A stretch of DNA of 64,000 bases. Origin: Phycomyces nitens. Taxonomy: Eukaryota > Mucoromycota > Mucoromycetes > Mucorales > Phycomycetaceae. Of the stretch, positions 23,961 to 36,049 are shown piece after piece (positions within the stretch are counted from its first letter, which is position 1; every line of letters begins with the position of its first letter). The notes beneath the pieces were generated by a model. That model was not told the DNA's origin. It did not search any database and worked only from the letters and a program-made list of their open reading frames with translations. The position numbers and the translations under genes were made by a program. The stretch lies in the NCBI GenBank assembly GCA_022702545.1, contig JAHRBC010000001.1, positions 3,596,001-3,660,000 on the forward strand. The letters run 5' to 3'.

Positions 23961-26494
23961 TCAATAACCAGCGCGGGTCTTTCCGTTGGATATCTTTTGC
24001 TTCCATGCAAAAGCCTTTCCTTCCAATGGCCTCGAAGATTTGTTGTTTCCAGAGGGTGTATTTTGGCGTCTTGTTCTCCTGCTCTCTCTACACATCTCCC
24101 GCCGTTTTTCCAAATCTTCATTTGTTATTTCGGTTAGGGATCCATAGCGACGAAAGCAGTTCTATGATCAAATCAAAGACAAGATCAGCAAAGATTGTTC
24201 GTTTTTTTAACCTGTGCTCGCTTACGTCGAGAAGTGTCTGGCAATTGAGGGACTTTTTGGGAAGATTCTGAAATATTCACAAATAGATTCAGTAAATAGA
24301 TTCACCACAGAAAAAAAGAAAAAAAAAGAAAAGATGTATTACCTGTATAACTTGGAATATTTCCAGTGAATCTCCAAGAGACATTACCATGTGTTCGCTC
24401 ATCTTGAATAGTGTCAGAGCCATTCTGAATAGAACATTAGCCCCTTCGCTACAAAAAAGGGAAAATGGTGTTAATTATTGTGGGTTAAACAGAAATGATT
24501 TTTTATGACTTACTAGAAAAAGCAATCCCACACACGAAGAAGTGTCTAGAGGACAAATGTTAATATGGATCCAGAGCCTGGGGGAGTTGCTTACCTCTGT
24601 TGGCAGAATGTTAATAAACAAAGTCAGGAACCAATGGCTGGTGACAAGTGTGATTGTAGGCATAGACACACCGTCTGCTTCAGACTCCCAGAAAGACTTG
24701 TCGCACATTGTACCCCATAGCTGAGGCATTCTCTCCCAAAGAAGCATCATCAATACATTCTGATCCAGGTTGGAGCCTTCCATTGTCACATCATAGACAC
24801 CGGCTGGAAGGATATTTTGAATAATTGTTACCAATGTCCAAAACGCCTCTTCCTCCTTCATGAATAGCAGCAGCATCCCGACTATGAAGTTTAGAGACTG
24901 GCAATATCCAACCGACGGACAATAGATGGAGAATGCCAAAAGCACGCGGCGAAGGGCGGAGATTACTGGCACGTTGTCTGTGGACGCAAGCTGCTGTCCA
25001 TCGACCACAGGAGTCCTAAACTGGACATTCTCGGGAAACGTGCGATGCAAATCGCGCTCAATGATATCTGCAAACTCGTTTTTGGAGCCTAGTTCTCTTG
25101 CCTTGGCTAGGAACCGTTCATACACACCCAGATTGGAGTCCAGCTTGGCCTCTGCTCCGCTGTAATGAAACCAGACCTAGATGTCTATTGAGTACTCCAC
25201 TAAACACTTTCTGATCTCTTACCCGACCACGTAAATCGGCAGGAATTCCCTTTCGGACGTATCTCCTTACTCAACAAAACGCATCAGCGGATTTGCGAAT
25301 ACATATATATATGCTGGGCTATAAAGTATATACCTTTCGGACTTCTTTCGGGGAGTTTTGTCCCATTCTCCTCTAATAACTGGTGCCATTTGGAAAGGCG
25401 CCGATCAAGAGTAGGGCGATAGATCTTTTCGAAATTATTATACTCTTGAAAGGAGACCCACTGGGAGACTACCTTGAATCCATACCGGTCTCTATCAGAA
25501 TAAAAGACAAAAAATAAGATTACTTGATAGGTATACGCACAATAAACCTAGAAATAATCTCATACATTGTGTCTTCGTTGTCCTTGTCCTCGGCTGATGG
25601 AGGTGGGGGATATACAGCATGAGAGCCATCGTCGTACAACGGCTGCTTGGCATGTTCATGCTTATGGTTGAACCGCGAGAAATGAAATATAGAATGAGGT
25701 TTGAAAGACGAATGGTCATCCTTGTCCTTGTGGGTGCTCTTCTTCTTTCCAGACAAAAAAAGCACCTTGGAGTTCTTTGAATTAGGTGTGGTAGGTGATT
25801 CTACTTTTTCGAGAGACGGACTTGGTAAGCTTGTCTTGTCAAATGTCGCACTCTTTGGCGATTCTCGAAAAGGTGGTGGTTGCCAGGAGTGCGACTCATT
25901 CTCTTGGGCACCTAGATCTTCTTGGGATTTTTGTTGGCTTGGCTCTTTTCTGGTTTCTACAGCCATAAGCTTTTCTGGGAGAATTTCTCTTGATTGTTGG
26001 GGGTGACTGGGTCTGACTGCCCTTCGCATCACACCCTCGAGTATGGCACCAGGCCCCAACTGACGCTGTGATTCTTCTGAATTTATACTAATAGCATCAT
26101 GGCTACTGCCTTCTTCGTCCTCTCCTCCATCCTCTGATTCGGAATCTGATTCAGTCGAATAGATTCTTGTAGAATGTCTTGTATTTGTTGAAGAAGAAGA
26201 AGAAGCAGCTGCAGCGGCAGCAGCGGCGGCGGCGGCAGAAGCAGAGGCAGCAGACTTTGCTTTTATGGCGTTCTTGTAAAATTGGCTCTTTCGATATTTT
26301 TGCTGTTGCGCATGGACAAAAGTATCAGATCGCTGACGGCGAATGGCATCTGCATAAATGGATCCACCGAATGATGATGAGCGAGATCTCGGAAGAGCAC
26401 TAGTAGAAATGAAATCTCCTGAGCTTGTTTTGCGTACTGACGCAGAGAGAGAAGGCACAGGAGACACCTCGGCTGGAACCATAAGAGATGTCAT
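23961..26494 (-). CDS. TBC-domain Rab GTPase-activating protein, Msb3/Gyp3-like
   Basis: Multi-exon minus-strand gene. The first exon (26494 to about 25548) encodes a long low-complexity region: Ser-rich, an Ala/Ser run (about 26195-26250), an acidic SESEDGGEDEEG patch and basic Lys-rich blocks. Then come DRYGFKVVSQW and RKGIPADLRG, followed by the TBC domain. Its first catalytic motif (IERDLHRTFPENVQF, about 25050) contains the Arg finger. The YCPSVGYCQSLNFIVGMLL block (about 24920-24860) carries the Gln finger, so the dual-finger mechanism is intact. DVTMEGSNLDQ and SHWFLTLFINILPTE follow, and the tail NCFRRYGSL leads to a basic end, stop at 23961. The wording is closest to Msb3/Msb4/Gyp3 GAPs, which act on Sec4 and Ypt Rabs in polarised secretion. 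The 26515 frame opens at TTG; the first ATG is 26494. Confidence 0.87.
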
Positions 26495-29400
26495 GATGTA
26501 GAGCAAAGAGTTCAATAATTGTAAAGAGAGTCGTAGTTGACAAGGAAATTGAAATGGTTCTCATGGTAATTTCCTTTTCTGTCAATGGTCAACCCGGTGG
26601 CTTGATACATTTGTGTTACCATGGGATTTGGTATGATCCTGTAACTGTTTCCCTTAATTACCTTGCAAGACCACTGTCATGCAAGACTTGTTTGGGATGT
26701 TTAGGTTGATAAACATGCTTCTATACATTGTATGCAACTATGGATTTAATTACTTGCCTAAAAAAGGTTAACTGTACAATTGAATAACATAGTATATTTA
26801 AAGAATAGCTTTCTTGAAAGGAAAAGACACAATGAGAGCATGTCCATTTGGTTCTTTGGAGCTCTTATCTTTAGTGGTGGTATGATGTATCTGTATATAC
26901 ATCTATATATCTCTTGTTGTTCTTGAGTATATTTTCTTCATTTCAAGTATCGTATGACAAAAATTTTTGTCTTACAAGATCCTTTAACAAACTTTAAGCT
27001 GGTCTCAATCACAACTTCACTGTATAGGCATTGCAGATCCAGTAAAATACTATATTCAGAGTTAAGGTTCTTGTCAGAAACCCAATCGCTTTACAAACAA
27101 ATTGGACAAAAGGATATTGTGCTATAAGTTATGTTTCTGAATAAAGGTTAAAATCATACTGCTACACAATATATCATATCATCACTCTACAATCTGTATA
27201 AAGCAGTCTTTTATGATAATGACGCCTTGTAGCAATTGGTGGTTTCTGACCTTTGTTTTCTCTGCGCTCCTGGCACAATAGTCATTTTTATTACATAATT
27301 TTGGCTTGGTTTTGAAGCCCTTGAGATTTGATCAGCATATGGAGAATAAACTTGATGACAGATAACATATATGTTGGTAATCTAATCATAGTTCAATAAG
27401 CACCTGTTTTGCATTAATATGCTTTTCCTATATTTATATTGGCACGATTTACTAGATTTGAGACCATCTAACAAAATACAAAACATGATAAAAGTTATTG
27501 TTTAAATATTTCTTTATATATCTGCGTATAATACGACAAGGAGAAAGTAATTAGTTATCTATAACAATTGACCAAAATAATTTGATTTCACTATTGGTAA
27601 AATAATATCTTTATTGTATAGGCAACACACAAGCATTTAAAATAAATAGGGTAGCTTTACCCCAATCTTGAGTATGACACAAGCTTTTCAAGGGTTCAAG
27701 GTGGTGATGCACTTTTAATGCGATCAAAGTACAAGATAAATTTCAATGTACTATTTTCAATTAAACTGATTTCAAACTTATCAGAACGAGGGTTTAAGTC
27801 ATTCGCCAATAGTATATTTTTTACCTACCAGGTTAATATCAAATTGTCCAAGTATTCACTAAATAATAGTAATAATAATAATTGTAATATTTATATCAAT
27901 ATATTTAACCCAACTGTCTCTGGATATTGAAATATTTCAAAACTCTTTCTTTTTTCTTTTTTTTTAAAAAAAAAGGACTTGTAAAGACCCCACTCAAAAT
28001 CTGTGTGAATATGAATGTCTTTTTAGAGTGGTCTTCAAAGGCAGCCTATTAGCCGTAATAAATTTTGTTTTGGGTGTTATAGTATACCTTCAAATGCACC
28101 TATACAATGTTGTAATATGCTAAATCGATTATCAATCACAATTATTTAAATTTGATTTAGAATACGATATTCTCTTTGGTTTCCAAATAAATATTTATTT
28201 ATTATTCTAATAAACCCAATTAACATACCTACCCAAAAAATATTAAGATGCGTTTTTCTTTATTAATATTGCTAAAAGGTTCTAGGCATAGATCAAAGAA
28301 TCGGTCCCTTTTTTTTATGGAAATACCTTGTTCAATATAAACACCATGAATGACATGTTCTTGCGTAGATGGATTATTGGTATATATATTTCACTTTTTG
28401 GCAAATTAATTGTAGTCATTGCATGTGTAATATACATTTGACTTGTCTTTTTTTAATAAAAAAAAGAAAGGCTTATGCACATGTAAAACGTTTTAAGAAT
28501 AGCTGCTTATACAAAAGTATTATGATTTATGAAAATCAATAAAAATGGCTAATAATTCCGGTCAGTATTTTCAAAGTTGGATACTGAATAGAATAGGGTT
28601 CTAATACCTATTCTTTAGTTTTATAAAGGCAAAAAGGTGAAATAACATTTTACTCAACCATAGACAAATAATAGAAAAGGTTTTTGGTAAAGTCATCACT
28701 GAATAATTTCCCCACCCAGGAATATTTGTTGCTTTGAAATTGTTTCTTTTTTTTTCGATCTATCCAAAAGAGAAAAAGTACACCTCAGTCCAAAAAAAAA
28801 ACTCACTCCCGTACTATTTCCTAATATATCAAAAGTGTTTAATTGAGCATGTACGAGTCTATAAATACTTATATTACAACGAGCTCGGATTTGAGTAGAT
28901 TTATTTCATAATCACTTTGAGTATCCAAGTCAAAAGTATGAGTAAGAAACTTGCTTGCACTGCAATAATCGCAATTCAGCTATAAAATAACCCAAATGAC
29001 ATGAACATGAATAACATATTTCGATCTGACGGTATCCCTTTTCTTTAAAAAAAAAGCTATAGGCACTTTGGCAAACTTTCTGGCTAGACAAACAAAAACA
29101 TAGACTTTGATCCAAAAACAATATCTATTATATGTGCGTGACCATATAATAAGTACATGGCATGAGAATAGGTATATAGAAGCATAGTTCTTGTAGTCTT
29201 ATAGTATCTGCTGTGAGAAAGGCGCTTACAAAGTCTGCAACCAGGACAACGAATGATGATCCATGTACCTTTTTATAAACTGCAATGTTTCGATTGATTT
29301 TCTTATTAGCATTCAATAATGCCAAGCATGATAGTATGGATCTCAGAATATTGATACCAAGTTCAGTAGGGAAGAATAAAATGTATGTGTTTTTTTTTAA

Positions 29401-31189
29401 AAAAAATATAAAAAAAATAATTGGACTCGTAGGAATACTGTTGTAACAGTTTTCTGGTTAGACCGTGGGATATAAATGCCAGAAATAAGAGATCTAGGCG
29501 ATCTAGGTGACCATGAACAGAGTTAACAGAATCGCCTACACCCATATATGGCTCTGATCGAACATGAAAAGCCAAGTGTTCTAGAAGCCTATGTATAAAT
29601 CTATTCAGGTACAAAATCTATATATTAGCGCCTATTGAATTCTCTTTGGTTGGCCAGTGCTATATATTATACAAATCCGTAGGCCTGAAACAAATTAATG
29701 GTATCTGATTATAAGAAGCAAATATGCCAAATATTTATACTGCCTTTAATATGACACTGGAAAGAGAAGTTATATTGAACAGAATTAGCAAGGGTGTCTT
29801 TAACAGATACTTACACAAAGCAAACTATTTTCCACGGATTAGGATGAATAAAGAGATCAAACATATTTGATTTTGACAGCCGGGGGTAATCAGATTGCAA
29901 AAAATAAAGGCAGACTGATTAAAATAAAATAAAATGTTTGTGCAAGGTGATACCTTATTTCTGGATGTTGGGTATTAAAAGTACATGAGTTGACCTATAG
30001 GCATTTGAGAGTCAGTATGGTAGATTATACAATAAAGATACTCGGCCATGGGCAACCAATTGACTGTTTAATACCTACAACCCAGGTTTGAATTTGTATT
30101 GTTGTAGTATTGTATAGACAGTTTGTCATTAATATGAGGAGCTACTAATCATCTGTATACATCTACATAAATCACAAGAGGACCCATCCGAGAATATTAA
30201 ACAAAATTGCTCTGTTTGGTGATTTTACGCAAAAATAGATTGTGGGTAAGCACTACCTCATATTTGAGATTAGATGAAATTGAGTAGTACTATATATTTT
30301 AGGGTGAATATACCGATATACTTTTACGGGCAACTAGATTAGTGATACTTGCCTATTAGGCTTCATTAGGCATATCATGGCTGCTGACTATTGCGACATC
30401 TATTATTATGGCATCAGCATATGTCTCATAGGACCGACCTGTTGATCTTAATCATATTCCAAGACCCATAACATGACTTGGAATAATCCAAGCCTTAAAT
30501 ATTGCTGTAAACTTACCCTATGACTACTAGCCCCTTTGGAAACAAGCTAGATTTTTTATGTGTTAAATAGCTCCAATCATTTCAATTCTCCTTCTTAGAC
30601 ATTTATTTAACATTATAAAACTAATATTGGTCTCACAAAAAGAGACTTTCACAGCAGTCTTTTTCTATACTTGCAAGCGGATAAAGAAAGACTAGATGTC
30701 CTATTTTGTAAAAATAAAGGGATCAAAACTCTGTGTTCCCACTGCAAACGGGGGATGAGCTCCGATGTAAAGCACAATGTACCTAGAGTCCCATCTGGTT
30801 GGCGGTATATGGCGTGATTTATGGCATATTTCCTGACCGATTACGATGCCGCTTCGTTTAGCTGCAAGTAGACATTGTGTCAAAGTCACTCCGTTGGGCA
30901 AGCGTAAGACAGTGCGCAATAAAGCCACCCAATAACATTGTCATATTATTATGCAATGAACATTCAAAATCGGCTCTTTTCTACTGGGTTTGCATAGAGG
31001 TTTCACGGTCTAAACACCAATACTGTCATAGGCTTGATAGCTTACTATTATTACTGGAATGAGCTTTTTGGCGTATTTGATAAAAGGAGTAGACCATACG
31101 CTTCTGTTTTTTTTTTAGCTTTTTCTGAAAATACCCGGTCCATTCTTTTATCTTTTAAACTTTTTTAAAAAAATTGTATCTTGAGAGAT
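26495..31189. other. 4.7-kb spacer, no supported gene
   Basis: Very A/T-rich, with poly-T/poly-A palindromes at 27956-27975 and weaker ones near 28446-28467, 29040-29055 and 29391-29407. Two minus-strand frames read more like protein than noise (29363-29614 with HLDRLDLLFLAFISHGLTRK; 30701-30928 with RLPNGVTLTQCLLAAKRSG), but I recognise neither and see no splice partners. 31100-31189 is the probable bZIP promoter. Confidence 0.5.
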
Positions 31190-32257
31190 ATGCTTTCAAA
31201 AGACACCTGGAAAACTAGCGATATTCGTTCCTTGAATAATAGGAACGAAGCAGCACATAATCTCTCAGAAATTGACCTACAGAAAGAGCTTTCATTATTT
31301 GCAAATACACAGTTCACTTATAAAAGTAACTACAGCATTGAAAATCACGAAAATCATGAGAATAATGCCAGGTTAGTCTTGGGTTATAAAGAGGCTTATT
31401 ACAAGTCTATAACTAACTTTATAACCCATTGAATAGACCAGAAGATACACCCAGCAGCTCTCGCGCTCCAAATAATATACACAGAGATTCTCTTGGAGAC
31501 AATTCTAATGGTAATTTTAATCAATTACTGCCCGTATGAAAATATGTATTCATGCTTTATATATACATATCTTAGATGCCCACCCATATAGTCACATAGA
31601 AACATCTCTTAGGAATCGTGCCAATATACCATTTCTACCAAACCCTGCCTTATATCTCGGCGATTCAAGATTAAGCTTCAATAGAGGGAGCTTTCCCCAA
31701 GATTCTTTTTCTCAATACCCTCAGCTCATAGATTCCAATTACAACACAGACATGCCGAATGATCAGCACGAGGTAAACAATTTGAACCATCTATCGATAA
31801 ACCGGTTGCTTACAATACTATCTACACTTTTTAGCACTTTTCTAGTATGCCTTGTTCTCCAGTAGAGTTGAGACAGAACCCAATGAATATGTTATATGCC
31901 CAAAATGAAGAGCCAATTCAAAGATCATCTGGCCAATTTTCCAGTACAAACTCTGAATCTAGTCCTACTTTAAAAGAAGATGAAGCAAATAATGATTCCG
32001 AGGGTGATTCAAACCAAAGTCAAGAAAATCTGGAGCCAAACAAGATCGACAAGCGCCGCCGAAATACAGCTGCTAGCGCGCGTTTCCGTGTTAAGAAGAA
32101 GATACGCGAGCAATTTCTGCAAAAGACATTGGATGAAAAAACCGAATCCGCGGAAAAGCTTCAAGAACGAATAGTTGATTTGGAGCGTGAAATTAAATGG
32201 TTAAAAGACTTGATCATGGAAAAGGATTCTAATAAGTCACCAAAAGAGAAAAAATAA
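31190..32257 (+). CDS. bZIP transcription factor, cys-3/Met28-like
   Basis: Four exons (31190-31371, 31437-31510, 31576-31772, 31835-32257) give 291 aa. The C-terminus is a bZIP: basic region KRRRNTAASARFRVKKK (about 32050-32100), then a leucine-type heptad coiled coil ending in LEREIKWLKDLIME. The basic region matches the fungal sulfur-regulator group (Neurospora cys-3, S. pombe zip1, yeast Met28/Met4), so a role in sulfur assimilation or heavy-metal response is likely but inferred. The N-terminal 200 residues are Asn/Ser/Pro-rich, with PFLPNPALYLGD and an acidic SPTLKEDEANND segment that may activate transcription. The start is the first ATG after an upstream T/A-rich tract. Confidence 0.9.
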
Positions 32258-34179
32258 TACTTTTTTTTTGTTTTTAAAAAAAAAACAAAAACAAAATTTG
32301 ATGTTTATTTTTTAAGGAATATTAGGCAGTAATATAAAATTGCAGATAGCTTGTTATTTACCTTTAAGTATATGATAATTGAACAGAAGTTCGGTCCTAG
32401 ACATTACTTTGAGGTTCTATTCACGTATATTTCAAGGTATAAAAATTATGGATTCATTCTCAATTAATTTTCTCTGAGTTGTTTGATATTTTCTTTATTG
32501 AAATAATAAAAATATTCAGCGGAATCTTTATTTATGTCAACATACCATCTACTGATAAAGTTGGAATTGGATTTTAGTATTATTAATATTAGTATATACA
32601 TGTATAATATTGGAGATAAGCCCAGATGTAAGTATACATTATTGAAGATGCAGTAAACTTGTATTGAAATTTTATCAATAAGAATAACTAAAAATCTCAT
32701 GTTATTTTCTTTGTCTCACCTTGAGCTGTCAAATAAATATCAGCATTTTGAAATTAATAAGAAAAAGGCCTTTTGGAATCTGTTACTCAATTAAATATAA
32801 TCTGCGTGGTTATAAATGGTAATTATTATATATGTGTATATTTAACTCTGTTATACCAAATAAAACCTATTTTACTATCCTTGTTTTTAAAGACCAATTG
32901 GCAAGGGTTTATGGAATACAACAAATGAAGGTTTTAGTTAATATCTTCAAGTCCGAATTCTTCTCGAAATCAAACTTTACAGTTTTATAATGAATATTTA
33001 TGTTTTCTATATGATAAATATTTACTCAGAAATGTGTACATTAAGTATTATAGCAAATATACAATATACTATTAGTAATCAGCAGAGTATATTCGTTTGG
33101 TAACATTATAATTGATCTTAATTTCGATCCGAACGGTAACAGAACTCAACATAAATGCCAAACACAGAAAGCCCTACATATTAAATTATGGCTTCCTCTG
33201 AGCCAAGTCTTTATATACCAATATTACTCGTCTTGGTATATTCTTATATTCATCCTGAATATCTGTTCTTGGGTTTATTAGGTCATTGTGTTTTATGTTC
33301 AAAGTAATGATCATTTGCTTGTCAATTACGGCAACCTCTATAAATGGTACACATAATCTAGAGTCAGAAAAGGATCCGATAAACTCCTATTGTTGGCACT
33401 CTATATTCACAAAGGTACAGTATTTTCAAGTAATTATGCACGGCTATAAAATTTTCAAAAAAAAGAAAGGTATTTTAAAGTAGTAAAAATGATCCTGTCA
33501 AACAAAAGTACTTAATTTTGATTCACTCATAATAAATCTATATTTTAAACCTTTGAAAGATAAATCTATAAATGAAAAATACTAAATGATATTAGTCATA
33601 CAAGTCGATTATAAAAGGGGGACATTTTCTTTTATACATTTGCTGGTATTCTCGATCCAATACTTGTCCCACTGCTGCGAGTCTTTACAACTAAATATCT
33701 TGCTGACTTGCTTGACTCTAAAAGAATATCCTTGATACATACTATGATAATGAGAACATAAGGATATCATCCTATTTATAAATTGTATTATCATGACGCG
33801 AGACATGTCAATGAAACACCGGTTGTTTCCCTCAGGTTTCGGTCATAGTTATTCGTTATTTTATTCCTACTCTTGGTCACTTCATTCTCTCTATATGTTT
33901 TTCTGTGTATCAACCTGTCATTTTAGCTATCTCCAGAGTATTCTATCCCGTCCTTGCGTAATTACATGGAAGTGTTGGCTCTATAAAATAGGATACATAG
34001 GCGAAGCTTGACACTTTTAAACTACCGCACATCAATTGGAATACTTCCATGCAAATGCATGAATTAAACATCAGCTTCTTTACTCTGTATCCTTTAAAAA
34101 TAACAGCCAAGTAAATCAAGGCATTATTTATATTTATAATTATATATATAAATTATAATGAAAAGGTAGAAAATAATAC
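32258..34179. other. A/T-rich spacer after the bZIP gene
   Basis: A T9-G-T5-A10 tract sits just after the bZIP stop (about 32262-32286) and may serve in 3' end formation. Otherwise I see nothing coding; a 72-codon plus-strand frame at 33793-34011 is Ser/Tyr-rich and unconvincing. Confidence 0.5.
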
Positions 34180-35160
34180 TAATATGCGATTTAGCCACCA
34201 CAAGCTTCTATTACATTCATAACTTTGGTATGAATACTAGCGACATTAGTATTCAATACTTTACAGTATAGTTACTCTAATTCTTAGTGGTACATGCCTT
34301 GCAACTATTGATATTTTTAAGAGATCACTTTCTCTTTTGGGTGTTGGATTTTGAAGTATGGCAAGTATATTTTAATAGGTTGAGATCGGGACTTTGGGAT
34401 GGCGAGTACTCAAAGCCCTGAATCCATTAACGACTCTTCAATCATTTACATTTCTTTTTTGAAATTTGGATCTAATACTATGCTATTCACCCCGGTTTTG
34501 ATTATAGCAATCAAAGTCTTTGGACAGATAGCCGGCATAAATATCTTTGTAAATTGACCCTTCAATAAATGTCAATAGACCAAGACCACCTACCCCATAC
34601 CATTCCAGAACCCTTTCCAACTCTTCGACCATGCGTGCATGTCTCTATTAATTTATTTTAAAAAAATTACGGATTAAAAATAGGCCAGAATAGTTAACAT
34701 TTACCATAGATATTGACTCATCTGATGATACTGCCCTTCTCTAATACTCAATTTTAAGATTATCTCTAGCTCAATGAAGCCGATTTTTCTTTTGTTTATG
34801 GGTTAGGTTTGGCCTGTATACTGATACATAAGATCTGAACCATTTTTTTCTTTGGTATCTCATTAGTAAATCTCTATAGACAAAGGCACATACAGCTGCC
34901 AAAGTTGCCTGATAGGATAAATATCCTTTAATAGTGTTAACTCACATTTAAATAAAAAAATGTAATCTGTAACACTGGGTTTATTGGACTCTTATGTCTA
35001 GGGCTTGGTTTTTGTGTACCAGTTTCTTTGCAATGTTTATTAGTATTGCTAGCCATTTCCCAAGGAATGGTCGTGTAAGGAATATCAATTGGGCACAATT
35101 GTTTTGAAAAACTCAAATAATACCACCACACTCAAATTCGAATAACTTACATTTAGAAAA
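34180..35160 (-). mobile_element. Decayed Tc1-like transposon, near full length
   Basis: On the minus strand the remains follow transposase order. A helix-turn-helix remnant KHCKETGTQKPSPRHK lies near 35030-34985. Next is FEYSPSQSPDLNLLK, a worn DYxPSQSPDLNPIE block (about 34415-34370). The tail VASIHTKVMNVIEACGG (about 34250-34195) resembles the usual LVxSMxxRxxxVIxAxGG end. Many stops and frameshifts make it inactive. Its sequence differs from the other Tc1 relics of the window. Confidence 0.72.
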
Positions 35161-36049
35161 TGGGATTTTGACTATTTTATTTCATAAAACGAGCGATTAA
35201 GCTATAGCTAAAGTGTTTGGAAAGAAAAATAAAAAATGGGCTCTGAAAAAAAAGGCTTATTTTTGCCGATCGTTTTTCTTATAGCGTATAATAAAGTCTT
35301 GTCTGCTCCTGTCATCAATACATGTTTCTGATTCCCGCTATCCAACCCCTTAAAAGAACATCTTGCCACTTACTGGTAAAAGCTTATTGAAATTAACCTC
35401 GACTAGTAATACTAATTTATACTATCCATTTCAAGAAAATGCAGTATTTTTTTTACCCCTTTGAAATTAAATAAGAGGTGACCTTTTATTAGCTCTTTTT
35501 TTATATAAACGCACGGGCCACTTTAAAGTAACGCAAAAATTAAAGAATCGCCATTCTTGAACTTGTACTATGCAAATTTATGCTACATCGGTCCAGACCA
35601 ACTCTATGTCTTTACTTCTTTACATTTAAAACAATGTTCGTAAAACACTTTTACCTGGTCCGTTAACAAAAGGCAGATATTCCCACTCACTATGACCCAT
35701 TCTCATGTCAATATCAAATTCTAGCCAATAGAAATCTGTATTTCTATCACACTCATCAACATGATCGAAAGCAGTAAAAAGCGATGGTTATCATATTTTT
35801 TTTCTCACACTTGCGTTGGGCGTTTTATCGATAAGGTTGACAGTCTCAATAAAAAAAATCTATAAGAACGCGATCCTTTGGTGTTTTCGTTTTTTCTTCT
35901 TTATAAAGCTTATATTCGTCTTTTATTCTAAAATGACTGACAATACTTACTCTACAACCTTGCAAACAATACGTCTTGCCTTCGTCTTTTTTTCTTATGC
36001 TACATCACGCAGCCATACTAACTTTTCTAATTGTGTGTATCTTTGGCAC
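35161..36049. other. Spacer before a decayed coding region
   Basis: A/T-rich with two TATA-like segments (about 35502 and 35861). A plus-strand frame at 35816-36118 is open but Phe/Ser-rich and unlike any known protein; it may be the 5' flank of the relic that follows. Confidence 0.35.

Noticed and set aside
10771..26494. Idea that TRS130, lectin, SEC17 and the Rab GAP form a co-regulated trafficking cluster
   Set aside because: Genes are on both strands with separate promoters, are ordinary housekeeping genes, and the interspersed YAK1 and Siva-like genes do not fit; chance proximity is the simpler reading.
27718..27930. 70-codon plus-strand ORF
   Set aside because: Asn/Ile/Lys/Ser-rich text with an AAT run, typical of chance frames in A/T-rich DNA.
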